Source: Anaerolineales bacterium (GTDB lineage: Bacteria; Chloroflexota; Anaerolineae; 4572-78; J111). From it: a stretch of DNA of 64,000 bases. The position numbers and the translations under genes were made by a program. The notes beneath the pieces were generated by a model that was not told the origin of the DNA, did not search any database, and worked only from the letters and a program-made list of their open reading frames with translations. The DNA lies in assembly GCA_015075185.1 (NCBI GenBank), contig JABTUW010000003.1, positions 434,001-498,000 on the forward strand, written 5' to 3'. Within the stretch, counting starts at the first letter, position 1. Each line of letters opens with the position of its first letter. Shown here piece after piece: positions 49,998-58,803 of the stretch.

Positions 49998-52721
49998 ATG
50001 GAAAGGTTGTTACTGCAAACAAAACTCTATATTCCCCAGACCCGCGTTGCCAATCTTGTCCCCCGCCCCCGCCTGATCGAGCAGCTGAACGAGGGACTGC
50101 ACCGCACGCCAAGCGTGATCCTCATCTCTGCCCCGGCCGGCTTTGGTAAAACCACGCTGGTTAGTGATTGGCTCCATCAAAACAAAGTGCCCACAGCTTG
50201 GCTTTCCTTGGATGAAGGAGATAACGACCCCACCCGCTTTCTGACTTACCTCGTCGCGGCTTTGCAGACGATTGCGCCGACTATTGGCGCAGACGTGTTG
50301 GCGATGCTCCACTCCCCTCAGCCACCGCCCATCGAAGCGATGCTGACAGTCCTGGTCAATGACATCACTACCCTTCCGGACCACTTTACTCTCATCCTTG
50401 ACGACTACCACGTGATTGAGGCCAAAGCAATTGATAAGGCCCTCACCTTTCTGCTTGATCACCTCCCACCCCCGCTGCACTTGGTCATCGCCACCCGCGA
50501 AGATCCACCGCTACCCCTGGCCCGACTGCGCGCCCGGGACCAACTGACCGAACTGCGCGCTGCCGACTTGCGCTTTACGCCCGATGAAGCGGCCACTTTC
50601 CTCAATGAAGTAATGGGCCTGAGTCTATCGGCTGAGGAAGTGACTTCGTTGGAGAGCCGGGCCGAAGGCTGGATTGCCGGGCTCCAACTGGCGGCCCTCT
50701 CGATACGGGGGCGAGCGGACGTGGCTGGGTTTATCAAGGCTTTCGCCGGTGATAACCGCTACATCGTGGACTATCTGGTCGAAGAGGTCCTGCAGCGCCA
50801 GCCCGAACCTGTCCGCAACTTTTTACTCGAGACCTCTATTCTCGACCGGTTGAGCGGCCCGTTGTGCAATGCCGTCACCGGTCAGGGGGAAAGCAAAGCG
50901 CGATTGGAGGCCCTGGAGCGAGGCAACTTGTTTGTCATTCCGCTGGATGACAAGCGTCACTGGTATCGCTATCACCACCTCTTCGTCGATGTTCTCCGGG
51001 TGCACTTGATGGAGGAGCAGCCTGATCGAGTCCGCACCCTGCATCAGCGGGCGAGCGAATGGTACGAGCAGAATGGTTCGGCAGCCGAGGCGATTCGCCA
51101 CGCCCTAGCAGCCAAAGATTTCGAGCGAGCGGCGTATCTGATCGAACGTGCCGTGCCGGCCATGCGCCGGAGTAGACAGGAGGTCACGTTGCTTGGCTGG
51201 CTCAAGGCGCTCCCCGATGAGGTGATCCAGTGCAGGCCCGTACTTAGCGTTCATTATGCCGGGACGTTACTGCAGAGTGGCCAGCTTGATGGGGTTGAGG
51301 ACCGACTGCGGGATGCCGAACGCTGGTTCGACCCGATGGCTAATATGGGTGAAATGGCCGTCGTGGATGAAGCGGAATTTCACGGCTTACCGGGTTGGAT
51401 CGCCATTTACCATGCCGGAATGGCCCTGGTTCGGGGCGATGTCGCCGGCACCGTGACCTATGCCCGGCGGGCACTCGACCTCGTCCCTGAGGCAGACCAT
51501 CTCGGGCGCGGGGCGGCAGCGGCGCTCCTCGGACTCGCCTACTGGACGAGCGGGGATCTGGAGACCGCCTACCAGACCTATGCTGAGGGCATGGCCCGGG
51601 TGCAGCGGGCTGGACACCTCTCTGACGCACTCGGTTGCGCCATCGCCCTGGCGGATATACGGCTGGCGCAAGGTCGTCTGCGCGAGGCCATGAGCATCTA
51701 TGAGCGGGGACTAAAGCTTGCGACGGAACAGGGCGCGCCCCCGCCTGCCGTGCGGGGAGCGGCAGACATGTATGTGGGCATGAGCGAGCTCCTCCGTGAG
51801 CGTGACGATCTAAATGCCGCCACGCAGCACCTGCTGAGAAGCAAGGAACTCGGTGAGTTCGCCGGGTTACCACAAAACCGGTATCGTTGGTGCGTGGCGA
51901 TGGCTCGCATACGGAAGGTCCAGGGAGACCTGGACGGCGCGCTCGATCTGCTCGACGAGGCAGAACGACTGTATATGGGTGACTTTTTCCCCAATGTGCG
52001 TCCTGTCGCGGCGTGGAAGACACGGGTGTGGGTCGCGCAGGGCCGGTTGGGTGAAGCTCTTGGCTGGGCGCGGGAGCAGGGGTTGTCCGCCCAGGACGAC
52101 CTCAGTTACCTGCACGAGTTCGAGTACATCACCCTGGCCAGGGTGCTCCTGACCCGGTACAAGCGCGACCGGACAGACAGCCCACTTCGTGAGGCGATCG
52201 GGTTATTGGAACGCCTCCTGCAAGCGGCGGAAGAAGGGGGGAGGACGGGCAGCGCGATCGAAATTTTGGTCTTGCAAGCCCTGGCTCACCAGGCGCTAGG
52301 CGACATCTCTACTGCTCTCCTGCCGTTGCAACAGGCCCTGACGCTGGCCGAGCCGGAGGGCTACGTCCGTACGTTCCTGGACGAAGGCCCGCCCATGGCA
52401 CAACTGCTTCGCGAAGCTGCGGCGCGTGAAATCATGCCAGACTATACCGGTAGACTGCTGAAAGTATTTAAAGCTGAACCATCCAGCAGCGAAGGCGCTT
52501 CTCCTCTTCCCGCGTCACCACCCCTGATCGAGCCGCTCAGCCAGCGTGAGCTTGAAGTTCTCCGCTTGTTCAAAACCGAGCTGTCCGGGCCGGAGATTGC
52601 CGATGAACTCGTGATCGGCTTGAGTACCCTCCGCACCCATACCAAGAGCATCTACAGCAAACTCAACGTCAATAGCCGCCGGGCAGCGGTCAACCGAGCA
52701 GAAGAGCTGGGTTTGATCTAG
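49998..52721 (+). CDS. MalT-like LuxR-family ATPase transcriptional regulator
   Basis: 907 aa. The N-terminal STAND ATPase begins RLLLQTKLYIPQTRVANLVP and contains Walker A SAPAGFGKTTLVSDWLHQ and Walker B HFTLILDDYHVIEA. A superhelix of TPR-like repeats follows (ALGLAYWTSGDLETAYQTYA-type). The C-terminal LuxR HTH is PLSQRELEVLRLFKTELSGP, IADELVIGLSTLRTHTKSIY, LNVNSRRAAVNRAEELGL. It probably needs ATP and an inducer. The target may be the gene to its right, whose promoter region carries GGGGATGA-type boxes (52815-52861). Intact. Confidence 0.95.
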   Translation: MERLLLQTKLYIPQTRVANLVPRPRLIEQLNEGLHRTPSVILISAPAGFGKTTLVSDWLHQNKVPTAWLSLDEGDNDPTRFLTYLVAALQTIAPTIGADVLAMLHSPQPPPIEAMLTVLVNDITTLPDHFTLILDDYHVIEAKAIDKALTFLLDHLPPPLHLVIATREDPPLPLARLRARDQLTELRAADLRFTPDEAATFLNEVMGLSLSAEEVTSLESRAEGWIAGLQLAALSIRGRADVAGFIKAFAGDNRYIVDYLVEEVLQRQPEPVRNFLLETSILDRLSGPLCNAVTGQGESKARLEALERGNLFVIPLDDKRHWYRYHHLFVDVLRVHLMEEQPDRVRTLHQRASEWYEQNGSAAEAIRHALAAKDFERAAYLIERAVPAMRRSRQEVTLLGWLKALPDEVIQCRPVLSVHYAGTLLQSGQLDGVEDRLRDAERWFDPMANMGEMAVVDEAEFHGLPGWIAIYHAGMALVRGDVAGTVTYARRALDLVPEADHLGRGAAAALLGLAYWTSGDLETAYQTYAEGMARVQRAGHLSDALGCAIALADIRLAQGRLREAMSIYERGLKLATEQGAPPPAVRGAADMYVGMSELLRERDDLNAATQHLLRSKELGEFAGLPQNRYRWCVAMARIRKVQGDLDGALDLLDEAERLYMGDFFPNVRPVAAWKTRVWVAQGRLGEALGWAREQGLSAQDDLSYLHEFEYITLARVLLTRYKRDRTDSPLREAIGLLERLLQAAEEGGRTGSAIEILVLQALAHQALGDISTALLPLQQALTLAEPEGYVRTFLDEGPPMAQLLREAAAREIMPDYTGRLLKVFKAEPSSSEGASPLPASPPLIEPLSQRELEVLRLFKTELSGPEIADELVIGLSTLRTHTKSIYSKLNVNSRRAAVNRAEELGLI

Positions 52722-52748
52722 TCGCGTATACCTAAGGCTTTCCCTTAG

Positions 52749-52797
52749 CCCTGCCGGACAAACAGCATTTCACTGTTTGCCTGGCGGGGGGTCTTCT
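52749..52797 (+). terminator. Hairpin after the MalT-like gene
   Basis: CCCTGCCGGACAAACAG and CTGTTTGCCTGGCGGGG are nearly complementary (14 of 17), with a perfect 7-bp core around CATTTCA; T-rich DNA follows. Confidence 0.7.
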
Positions 52798-52814
52798 TTG
52801 GTCTCCTCCGCCCC

Positions 52815-52861
52815 ATGTCCCCACATCAATCCCCACATCTGGGGATGACATCTCCCCACAT
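52815..52861 (+). promoter_or_regulatory. Cluster of CCCCACAT repeats with GGGGATGA box (possible MalT-type operator)
   Basis: CCCCACAT occurs at 52819-52826, 52831-52838 and 52854-52861, and the second copy forms the palindrome ATCCCCACATCTGGGGAT (52829-52846). GGGGATGA matches the core of the MalT box (GGGGAKGAGG). The site lies between the MalT-like regulator and the next gene. Confidence 0.5.
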
Positions 52862-52953
52862 TCATTGGTACATTGTTTTCAGTTGAACTCAAACCGGCAG
52901 ATCTGCCGGGGGTCAAACCCTGACCCGTATGATTCGAAAAAGGAGAGAAACAA

Positions 52954-53700
52954 ATGAACGCTAATCGCCAGACCACAGTTATTAAAGGGAACAACCAGGA
53001 GAGTAAAATGAAGATAACCGCCTCGAATCTCATCCGTTGGGCCGGTTTAGCAGCGATGGGGGCAGGGATCCTTTTCATCGCCATTCAGGCAATCCATCCC
53101 CTTGACATTCTTTCGTCAGTCACCACCGCCCGCTGGGCCATCGTCCACTACTTGGGCGTCGCTATGTGCTTCTTCGGCCTGCTCGGCCTTGCGGGGCTTT
53201 ACGCCAGGCAGGTAGAAGAGGCCGGGTGGCTGGGTCTGGCTGGCTATCTCCTGTTTAGCCTCTTTTGGGCGCTCACCATGGCCTTTCAATTCATCGAAGC
53301 CTTTATCTCGCCGGTATTGGCAACCGAGGCGCCGCAGTTTGTGGAGGGCTTCCTGGGGATCGTCACTGGAGCCACCAGCGAGATGAACCTCGGCGCCCTC
53401 CCAGCGGTGTATATGCTAACGGGGCTGCTCTATCTGCTCGGCGGACTGCTGTTTGGCATCGCGACGTTCCGGGCTGGTATCCTGCCGCGCTGGGCGGGTG
53501 GTCTGCTTGCCGTCGGGATCGTATTGCCCCTCCTTGGATCTCCGCTGGTCCCGCACCCATTCGATCGGATATTTGCCGTGCCGGTCGGGTTAGCATTGGC
53601 CTGGTTGGGCTATGCGCTCTGGTCTGAACGGGGAGAGACAGTCACGGAACTTGTACCTGACAGAAGAAGCCTCCAGCTCCGCCAAATCGGAGCCGAGTAA
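52954..53700 (+). CDS. DUF4386-like multi-pass membrane protein
   Basis: 248 aa from the ATG at 52954, or 230 aa from the ATG at 53008; both have a good AGGAGAG site, so dual starts are possible. Seven or so hydrophobic segments, for example LIRWAGLAAMGAGILFIAIQ, FFGLLGLAGLYARQV and AVYMLTGLLYLLGGLLFGIA. The C-terminus is soluble. Likely regulated by the upstream MalT-like protein through the boxes at 52.8 kb. DUF4386 is suggested by topology; moderate confidence. Confidence 0.65.
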   Translation: MNANRQTTVIKGNNQESKMKITASNLIRWAGLAAMGAGILFIAIQAIHPLDILSSVTTARWAIVHYLGVAMCFFGLLGLAGLYARQVEEAGWLGLAGYLLFSLFWALTMAFQFIEAFISPVLATEAPQFVEGFLGIVTGATSEMNLGALPAVYMLTGLLYLLGGLLFGIATFRAGILPRWAGGLLAVGIVLPLLGSPLVPHPFDRIFAVPVGLALAWLGYALWSERGETVTELVPDRRSLQLRQIGAE

Positions 53701-53725
53701 GGTCGCTGGCAACTGCAAAGGGTGG

Positions 53726-53755
53726 ACAAGCGGCCGTACCGCCGCTTGTTTCATT
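53726..53755 (+). terminator. Hairpin terminator
   Basis: ACAAGCGGC (53726-53734) and GCCGCTTGT (53741-53749), perfect over 9 bp, with TTTCATT following. Confidence 0.7.
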
Positions 53756-53860
53756 ATCAATGACCACCGCTGGTAATGACGCCTCACCACCTGGCCCGGT
53801 ATCTTTCGAAACGGGCTGTGAAACACACAGCCTTATGTACATCTGTCTAAGGAGCTAAAA

Positions 53861-54619
53861 ATGAAAGCAAATGTCTACGATAAAGGTCCAGCCCTCGATG
53901 TACTTCAATTCAATGAGGTAGGGAAACCTATGCCTCAGAAAACCAAAGCGCCGGCAAAAGGGGTTTGGGCAGAGTGGCTCGTGCTCGCCGCGCTGATCGT
54001 GCTCAGCGCCATTCCGGTGATTGCCGGCGCCGTCCGCATCACCGAGCTGACCGGCGGCGCGGAAGTCACACCGGATAACGCCCGGTTCTTCGCGTCGCCT
54101 CTGCCCGTGGTGCTGCATATTCTCAGCGCCAGCCTGTACGCCATTCTGGGGGCCTTCCAATTCGTTCCCAGTCTCCGCCGCCGGAGGCGAAGCTGGCACC
54201 GTGTTGCCGGGTGGCTCTTGATCCCGTGCGGCCTTGCTGCTGCACTTTCGGGTTTGTGGATGACCCTATTCTACCCCTGGCCTGAGGGCGATGGTGAACT
54301 CCTTTATGGGTTGCGGCTTCTGTTTGGGTCGGCCATGGTCCTGTCCCTTGTCCTCAGCATCGTCGCGATCCGGCAATGGGACTTTGTCGGGCACGGTGCC
54401 TGGATGATCCGTGGCTACGCCATCGGCCTGGGCGCAGGCACGCAGGTGCTGACCCTGTTGGTCGGGGAATTGATTGCCGGCCCGCCGAGTGAGTTCAGTC
54501 GAGCGCTGCTGATGGGCGCAGCCTGGGTGATCAACCTCGCCGTAGCTGAATGGATCATCCGCAAGCAGCCGGCTCGTCCAGCCCGCCCGGCATCAGCCGT
54601 TGTTTTCCATCTGCGATGA
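53861..54619 (+). CDS. DUF2306-like membrane protein with a dehydrogenase-derived N-terminus
   Basis: 252 aa. The first 23 residues (MKANVYDKGPALDVLQFNEV and GKP) look like the start of a zinc-type alcohol dehydrogenase, close to that of the gene at 54711 (MKAIVATSYGSPEVLQLQEV). The rest is a membrane protein of DUF2306 type: VLAALIVLSAIPVIAGAVRI, VVLHILSASLYAILGAFQFV with the HR(R)xxxWHRVAGWLL region, and further helices to IRKQPARPARPAS. The natural start may be the ATG at 53930. The strong ribosome site (AAGGAG) belongs to the copied dehydrogenase leader. Chimera by duplication of the neighbouring gene. Confidence 0.8.
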   Translation: MKANVYDKGPALDVLQFNEVGKPMPQKTKAPAKGVWAEWLVLAALIVLSAIPVIAGAVRITELTGGAEVTPDNARFFASPLPVVLHILSASLYAILGAFQFVPSLRRRRRSWHRVAGWLLIPCGLAAALSGLWMTLFYPWPEGDGELLYGLRLLFGSAMVLSLVLSIVAIRQWDFVGHGAWMIRGYAIGLGAGTQVLTLLVGELIAGPPSEFSRALLMGAAWVINLAVAEWIIRKQPARPARPASAVVFHLR

Positions 54620-54710
54620 GGTCAGCATAGATAGGGAAGATGAATACAGAGAGGTCTAAGTATCCTCTCTGCCATCTACTCCGCTCATTCTTAAAAAGGA
54701 AGATACTAAA

Positions 54711-55697
54711 ATGAAAGCAATTGTCGCAACAAGCTACGGCTCACCGGAAGTCCTTCAGCTCCAAGAAGTTGAAAAACCGACGCCCAAAGACAATGAACTG
54801 TTGATCAAAGTGCGTGCGACGACCGTCAACGCCGGAGATTGTCGAATGCGCAGCTTTGACGTACCGCCGCTGTTCTGGCTCCCCGCCCGCATCATGTTGG
54901 GTTTCACAAAACCAAAGTATCCCATCTTCGGCATGGAACTCGCCGGTGAAGTGGAAGCCATCGGCAAAGATGTCAAACGGTTCAAGGTAGGTGACCAGGT
55001 TTTTGCCTCGACCTTCGCGGCGAATTTTGGCGCCCACGCCGAATATAAATGTCTGCCCGAGGATGGGGCGGTGGTGACAAAACCGCAGCAGATGAGCTAT
55101 GAGGAAGCCGCCACGCTTTCGATTGGGGCCAATACCGCGCTGTTTTTCCTGAAGGCAGGCCATATCCAACCCGGACAAAAAGTCCTCATCTATGGCGCTG
55201 CGGGGAGTGTCGGCACGTTTGCGGTGCAGCTTGCCAAATACTTTGGGGCAGAAGTCACAGGGGTATGCAGCACCAGGAACGTAGCGTTGGTAAAGTCGCT
55301 CGGCGCCGATCAGGTCGTTGATTACACTCAAGAGGATTTTACAAAAAATGGCGAGACCTACGATATTATTTTTGACGCCGTCGGCAAGACGACATTTTCC
55401 CACTGTCAGAGTGCGCTGAAGAAGAATGGTTATTACCTGCATACGGTCATGGTGTTGCCAGAGCTCCGGGGACTCTGGTATTCGCTGATCACCGACAAAA
55501 AAGTCATCGGCGGGACAGCCATCCCGCGCCGAGAAGCTCTCGATTTTCTCAAAGAACTGGTGGAGTTGGGCCGGCTGAAACCCGTTATTGATCGCTGCTA
55601 TCCTTTGGAGCAAATGGTCGAGGCGCACCGCTATGTAGAAACAGGACACAAAAAAGGGAATGTTGTCATCACCCTGGAACAGAATCATGTCAAATGA
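54711..55697 (+). CDS. Zinc-independent NAD(P)-dependent quinone-oxidoreductase/alcohol-dehydrogenase-type protein
   Basis: 328 aa MDR-family protein. The GroES-like N-terminus (LINVRATTVN-type, with FGMELAGEVEAIGKDVKRFK) lacks the usual zinc-ligand cluster. The cofactor loop is LIYGAAGSVGTFAVQLAKYF, then VTGVCSTRNVALVKSLGADQ and IIFDAVGKTTFSHCQSALKK. It probably reduces quinones or enones with NADPH. It follows the DUF2306 gene and overlaps the start of the small next gene by 11 bp. Confidence 0.93.
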   Translation: MKAIVATSYGSPEVLQLQEVEKPTPKDNELLIKVRATTVNAGDCRMRSFDVPPLFWLPARIMLGFTKPKYPIFGMELAGEVEAIGKDVKRFKVGDQVFASTFAANFGAHAEYKCLPEDGAVVTKPQQMSYEEAATLSIGANTALFFLKAGHIQPGQKVLIYGAAGSVGTFAVQLAKYFGAEVTGVCSTRNVALVKSLGADQVVDYTQEDFTKNGETYDIIFDAVGKTTFSHCQSALKKNGYYLHTVMVLPELRGLWYSLITDKKVIGGTAIPRREALDFLKELVELGRLKPVIDRCYPLEQMVEAHRYVETGHKKGNVVITLEQNHVK

Positions 55698-55929
55698 ACC
55701 TGGCCCGGAACGTGATGCAGATCAGCCAATGGTCTATCAAATCAGGCTCAAGGGCCATCTGGGTCGCCAGTGGACGGACTGGTTTGAGGGCCTGACCCTC
55801 ACCCTGGAAGCCAATGGCGATACACTTTTAACTGGCCCGGTGGCCGATCAGGCGGCACTGCATGGCCTGCTTAGAAAAGTCCGTGACTTAGGGCTGCCCT
55901 TGGTTGAGGTTATTCAGTTTAAATCTTGA
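55687..55929 (+). CDS. Small conserved protein of unknown function
   Basis: 80 aa from the ATG at 55687, overlapping the dehydrogenase stop. Core YQIRLKGHLGRQWTDWFEGL, then LTGPVADQAALHGLLRKVRD and LGLPLVEVIQ. No membrane segment or Cys. I recall similar 80-90 aa proteins in other Chloroflexota, usually near dehydrogenase or membrane genes, without a known role. Translational coupling with the dehydrogenase suggests a joint function. Confidence 0.75.
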   Translation: MSNEPGPERDADQPMVYQIRLKGHLGRQWTDWFEGLTLTLEANGDTLLTGPVADQAALHGLLRKVRDLGLPLVEVIQFKS

Positions 55930-56010
55930 ACAGGCTAGTGGAGGTAAAAAAGGAATTAGACGGAGTGTCTAATCGTTATCAGACATAAACCATTAATAAA
56001 AAGGTAACTC

Positions 56011-56517
56011 ATGAATACTTTAGCTCTCCCCCTCATTAGTGCCATCCTCATGGGGCTTGGCGCAACGCTCACGTTTGATCTGTGGGCGCTGTTTCTTAAA
56101 CGTGCCTTTAAGATTACGCCCTCCAACATCTGTCTGGTCGGGCGCTGGCTTCGCTACATGCCCGAAGGAACCTTTACGCATTCAAATATTGGATCTGCCC
56201 CACCCAAGCGCGCAGAATGCACAGTCGGCTGGATCGCCCACTACATGATTGGCATCACCTTCGCCCTCGTTTTCGTTGCCTTAGTCGGCAACAACTGGCT
56301 TCAGCATCCGACCCTTATTCCCGCCATCGTCTTCGGGGTCGTCACGGTCTTGGCGCCATTCGCCATCATGCAACCTTCATTTGGGCTTGGATTTGCCGCC
56401 TCAAAGATGTCAAATCCTACGCAGGCAAGAGTTCGTAGTTTGATGAATCATACTGCGTTTGGTATAGGTCTTTACCTTTTCGCATTGTTGCTCAACTGGT
56501 TGCTGACAGTAAATTGA
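56011..56517 (+). CDS. DUF2938-like membrane protein
   Basis: 168 aa with four hydrophobic segments. It begins LPLISAILMGLGATLTFDLW and has the conserved CTVGWIAHYMIGITFALVF and ILPQPSFGLG-type region (FAIMQPSFGLGFAASKMSNP), then NHTAFGIGLYLFALLLNWLL. Function unknown. ATG at 56011. Follows the small protein gene by about 80 bp. Confidence 0.85.
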   Translation: MNTLALPLISAILMGLGATLTFDLWALFLKRAFKITPSNICLVGRWLRYMPEGTFTHSNIGSAPPKRAECTVGWIAHYMIGITFALVFVALVGNNWLQHPTLIPAIVFGVVTVLAPFAIMQPSFGLGFAASKMSNPTQARVRSLMNHTAFGIGLYLFALLLNWLLTVN

Positions 56518-56722
56518 GGCAAGCTGCTTAGAAAGGAAATCTGCCCTTGATAAATTTCTAGCCTATTTCAGACCCCAGGAACACGATCGGCAACGACACC
56601 TCTATGCAAGTTCAATTCAATGAAACTTATCGATATCGTCATAATGGCTACATCCAAAGTATAAGGATGACCCGCTTCCCTACAAAACAAAAAGGGCCAG
56701 ACGGTGAACCTGGTGCGATTTG

Positions 56723-56791
56723 AGCCACTCGCCAATCCAGCTTTCGGCCACTCCACCGGGGTTGTCTTTAGCCCGATAGGAGCAAACGTCG
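56723..56791 (-). pseudogene. 69-bp copy of part of the aldo/keto reductase gene
   Basis: Nearly identical by eye to 49558-49627 (AGCCACTCGCCAATCCAGCT and onward), the segment encoding SYWAKDNPGGVAESWIGEWL. It lies upstream of the first GNAT gene, with nothing else of the reductase beside it. Signs of local DNA copying without an intact gene. The 56518-56722 stretch before it shows nothing I recognise. Confidence 0.8.
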
Positions 56792-56851
56792 GCCGCTGTA
56801 TTTTTGTCCGGGGCGGTACATTTGCTACAATGTGTCTCAACAGGAGTTATT

Positions 56852-57385
56852 GTGTTGAAGATACTGGGTTCACATACGACTTTTTCCGGGCAAACAGTTC
56901 TTTTTCGGCTTATCGAACAGGATGACGCGGCGCTGCTAGTTGACCTGTTCCACCATCTTTCGCCCGAAACGCGGCGCTTGCGTTTTCACTTGTATACCGA
57001 GCGGGTTCCGGAAGAGAAGGTCTGGCAGGAGGCTATTATTCTCTCGAATCTGGATCCGCAGCGACATGTGGCGGTAGTCGCAACCATCATCGAGGCGGAT
57101 GGTGAGGAGCACGCCGTAGGTGTGGCTCGTTTTGCCCGGGCCACTCCGGAAGATCGGGAAGCGGAGGCGGCCATCGTGGTCAGAGATGATTTTCAACGGA
57201 AGGGATTAGGCCGGGTCTTGCTGACCAAACTGGCGGAGAAAGCTCGCGAGTTGGGGATTACCCATTTTGCCGGCTGGGTTCTGGCCGAGAACATTCACCT
57301 GATGAAGCTGATTAAAAAATTAGAGGTACAAGTAGAAACCGAAATCCGCCATGGTGAACGGAAGGTCAGGGTGGCTATTTTTTGA
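56852..57385 (+). CDS. GNAT N-acetyltransferase
   Basis: 177 aa from the GTG at 56852 with CAGGAG upstream; an upstream ATG at 56804 adds 16 residues from repeat-like DNA. GNAT core: LFRLIEQDDAALLVDLFHHL, VGVARFARATPEDREAEAAI and acetyl-CoA site VRDDFQRKGLGRVLLTKLAE. Close in layout to the acetyltransferase domain of protein lysine acetyltransferases. Substrate unknown. Ends 11 bp inside the end of the convergent GNAT gene. Confidence 0.88.
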   Translation: MLKILGSHTTFSGQTVLFRLIEQDDAALLVDLFHHLSPETRRLRFHLYTERVPEEKVWQEAIILSNLDPQRHVAVVATIIEADGEEHAVGVARFARATPEDREAEAAIVVRDDFQRKGLGRVLLTKLAEKARELGITHFAGWVLAENIHLMKLIKKLEVQVETEIRHGERKVRVAIF

Positions 57386-58238
57386 AGGGCAAGACCATTT
57401 CGATCCGGTCAAACACTTCCAGGTAGCCCAGCTCCTGAAAAGCCGGCCAATGTGGGTCGTCTTTGGGCAGGTTTTCGGTTTTGGTATCCTGGGCCGGGTG
57501 AACATGGTGAAGGTGATGCAGCAATGCCCGGCCGACTTTATGGGGATCTCCCTCCTCCGTTTGAATGACCAAACGTCCCAATTGAAAAACCGTGTTTTGA
57601 TAAACCAGCCACCCTTTACTGCCGTCTTCCAAAATGGCATAAAAGGCAGCCAGATTACCGGCATTAATCAGCGACTCCTTCTCGTCAATCCAGGAAGGGA
57701 TAGAAGAGCGGTTCTCCAGGAGGTGGAGCGCTTCGGGATAACCCAGGGTTCGGAATTCTGCGGGCGGGACCTCAATTTTGGGAGGGCCAGGCGGGCGGCG
57801 TAAAACCAGAAGCTCTCGGGTCACTTGAAAGCCGGCTTTGAGGAAAAGACTAAAGGCCGGCGTATTATTTTTGATCACTTCAAGTGTAATATAATCCTTA
57901 TTCTTTTGGCGCGCCTGCTCCAGGAGGTGGGTTACCAGCCGCCAGCCTGTCCCCTGCCGACGCTTGGCACGGATAATCCCCAGCCGGGTAATCCAGGCCC
58001 GCCGTTCTCTGCTCCCCAACATAGCTAACCCCAAAATTTCGTTGCCATCCACGGCGACGACTGAACAATCCATATCCACATTGTAAATTTCGACATATTC
58101 GCGCAGCCGGGCCGCATTCATCGGCATGGGCACCAGATAATCAACGCGGGTATGGTTGTAAGCCTCAGTCAACTCCTCGTAAGAGAAATCGCTCGCGGGA
58201 ATCAGATCAACTGTGGTTTCAGGAGTTGACATAAGCAT
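57375..58238 (-). CDS. GNAT N-acetyltransferase
   Basis: 287 aa from the ATG at 58238 (MLMSTPETTVDLIPASDFSY). Two-part protein: the first half is a GNAT domain with CSVVAVDGNEILGLAMLGSR and the acetyl-CoA loop IRAKRRQGTGWRLVTHLLEQ. The second half resembles a degenerate second GNAT unit (EEGDPHKVGRALLHHLHHVH, FQELGYLEVFDRIEMVLPFK). Substrate unknown. Convergent with the previous acetyltransferase. Confidence 0.9.
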   Translation of the reverse strand: MLMSTPETTVDLIPASDFSYEELTEAYNHTRVDYLVPMPMNAARLREYVEIYNVDMDCSVVAVDGNEILGLAMLGSRERRAWITRLGIIRAKRRQGTGWRLVTHLLEQARQKNKDYITLEVIKNNTPAFSLFLKAGFQVTRELLVLRRPPGPPKIEVPPAEFRTLGYPEALHLLENRSSIPSWIDEKESLINAGNLAAFYAILEDGSKGWLVYQNTVFQLGRLVIQTEEGDPHKVGRALLHHLHHVHPAQDTKTENLPKDDPHWPAFQELGYLEVFDRIEMVLPFKK

Positions 58239-58336
58239 ATTCAATTCACTGTGGGGGATAGAACTCATCCGGGTAAGTACAGCCGGCGAGTCCTTGGGGA
58301 AGGATTTGGTATTTAAGTGGGGTCGATCGGTTGAAC

Positions 58337-58750
58337 CTAGGCTTTTTTGGTAATAAAAGCCTCAATTTGATCCGGGAACGTGCGGGTATTGATGGGTTTG
58401 GAAATAAAGCCATCACAACCGTAGGCCTCCGCCATTTGCCTGGCCGTATCTTCGGGCCAGGCAGTGACCGCTACCATCGGGACATCTTTCAATTCAGGAG
58501 CGCGCTTCATAAATGCAATCAGAGTCTGGCCGTCAATATCGGGTAAGCCCAGATCAATCAAAATAATGTCGGGCACTTCCTCAATGGCTGTTTTCAGGCC
58601 AGCTTCGCCCTCGCTCTCGTGGATCACCTGGTGATGGTGAGCCTCCAAGACGCGCCGCATCAGCAATGCATTCTGTTGGTTATCTTCAATAACAAGGATC
58701 TTGCTAATGGTAACACCCGGCTTTATGGCAGTAATGATTTTAGTAACCAC
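58337..58750 (-). CDS. Single-domain response regulator
   Basis: 137 aa from the GTG at 58750, or 146 from the TTG at 58777. Receiver domain: KILVIEDNQQNALLMRRVLE with the acidic pair, phospho-Asp in PDIILIDLGLPDIDGQTLIA, Thr in VPMVAVTAWPEDTARQMAEA and Lys in GCDGFISKPINTRTF. DivK-like; no output domain. A TATACT -10 overlaps the upstream start option. Its kinase partner is not adjacent. Confidence 0.9.
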   Translation of the reverse strand: MVTKIITAIKPGVTISKILVIEDNQQNALLMRRVLEAHHHQVIHESEGEAGLKTAIEEVPDIILIDLGLPDIDGQTLIAFMKRAPELKDVPMVAVTAWPEDTARQMAEAYGCDGFISKPINTRTFPDQIEAFITKKA

Positions 58751-58803
58751 AGTATAGCACAGGCCGGGTGAAGACAAAAATTCTTTGAGACGGGATACTT
58801 TAT

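Noticed and set aside
54741..55688. 315-aa minus-strand frame over the dehydrogenase
   Set aside because: Shadow of a well-defined MDR protein.
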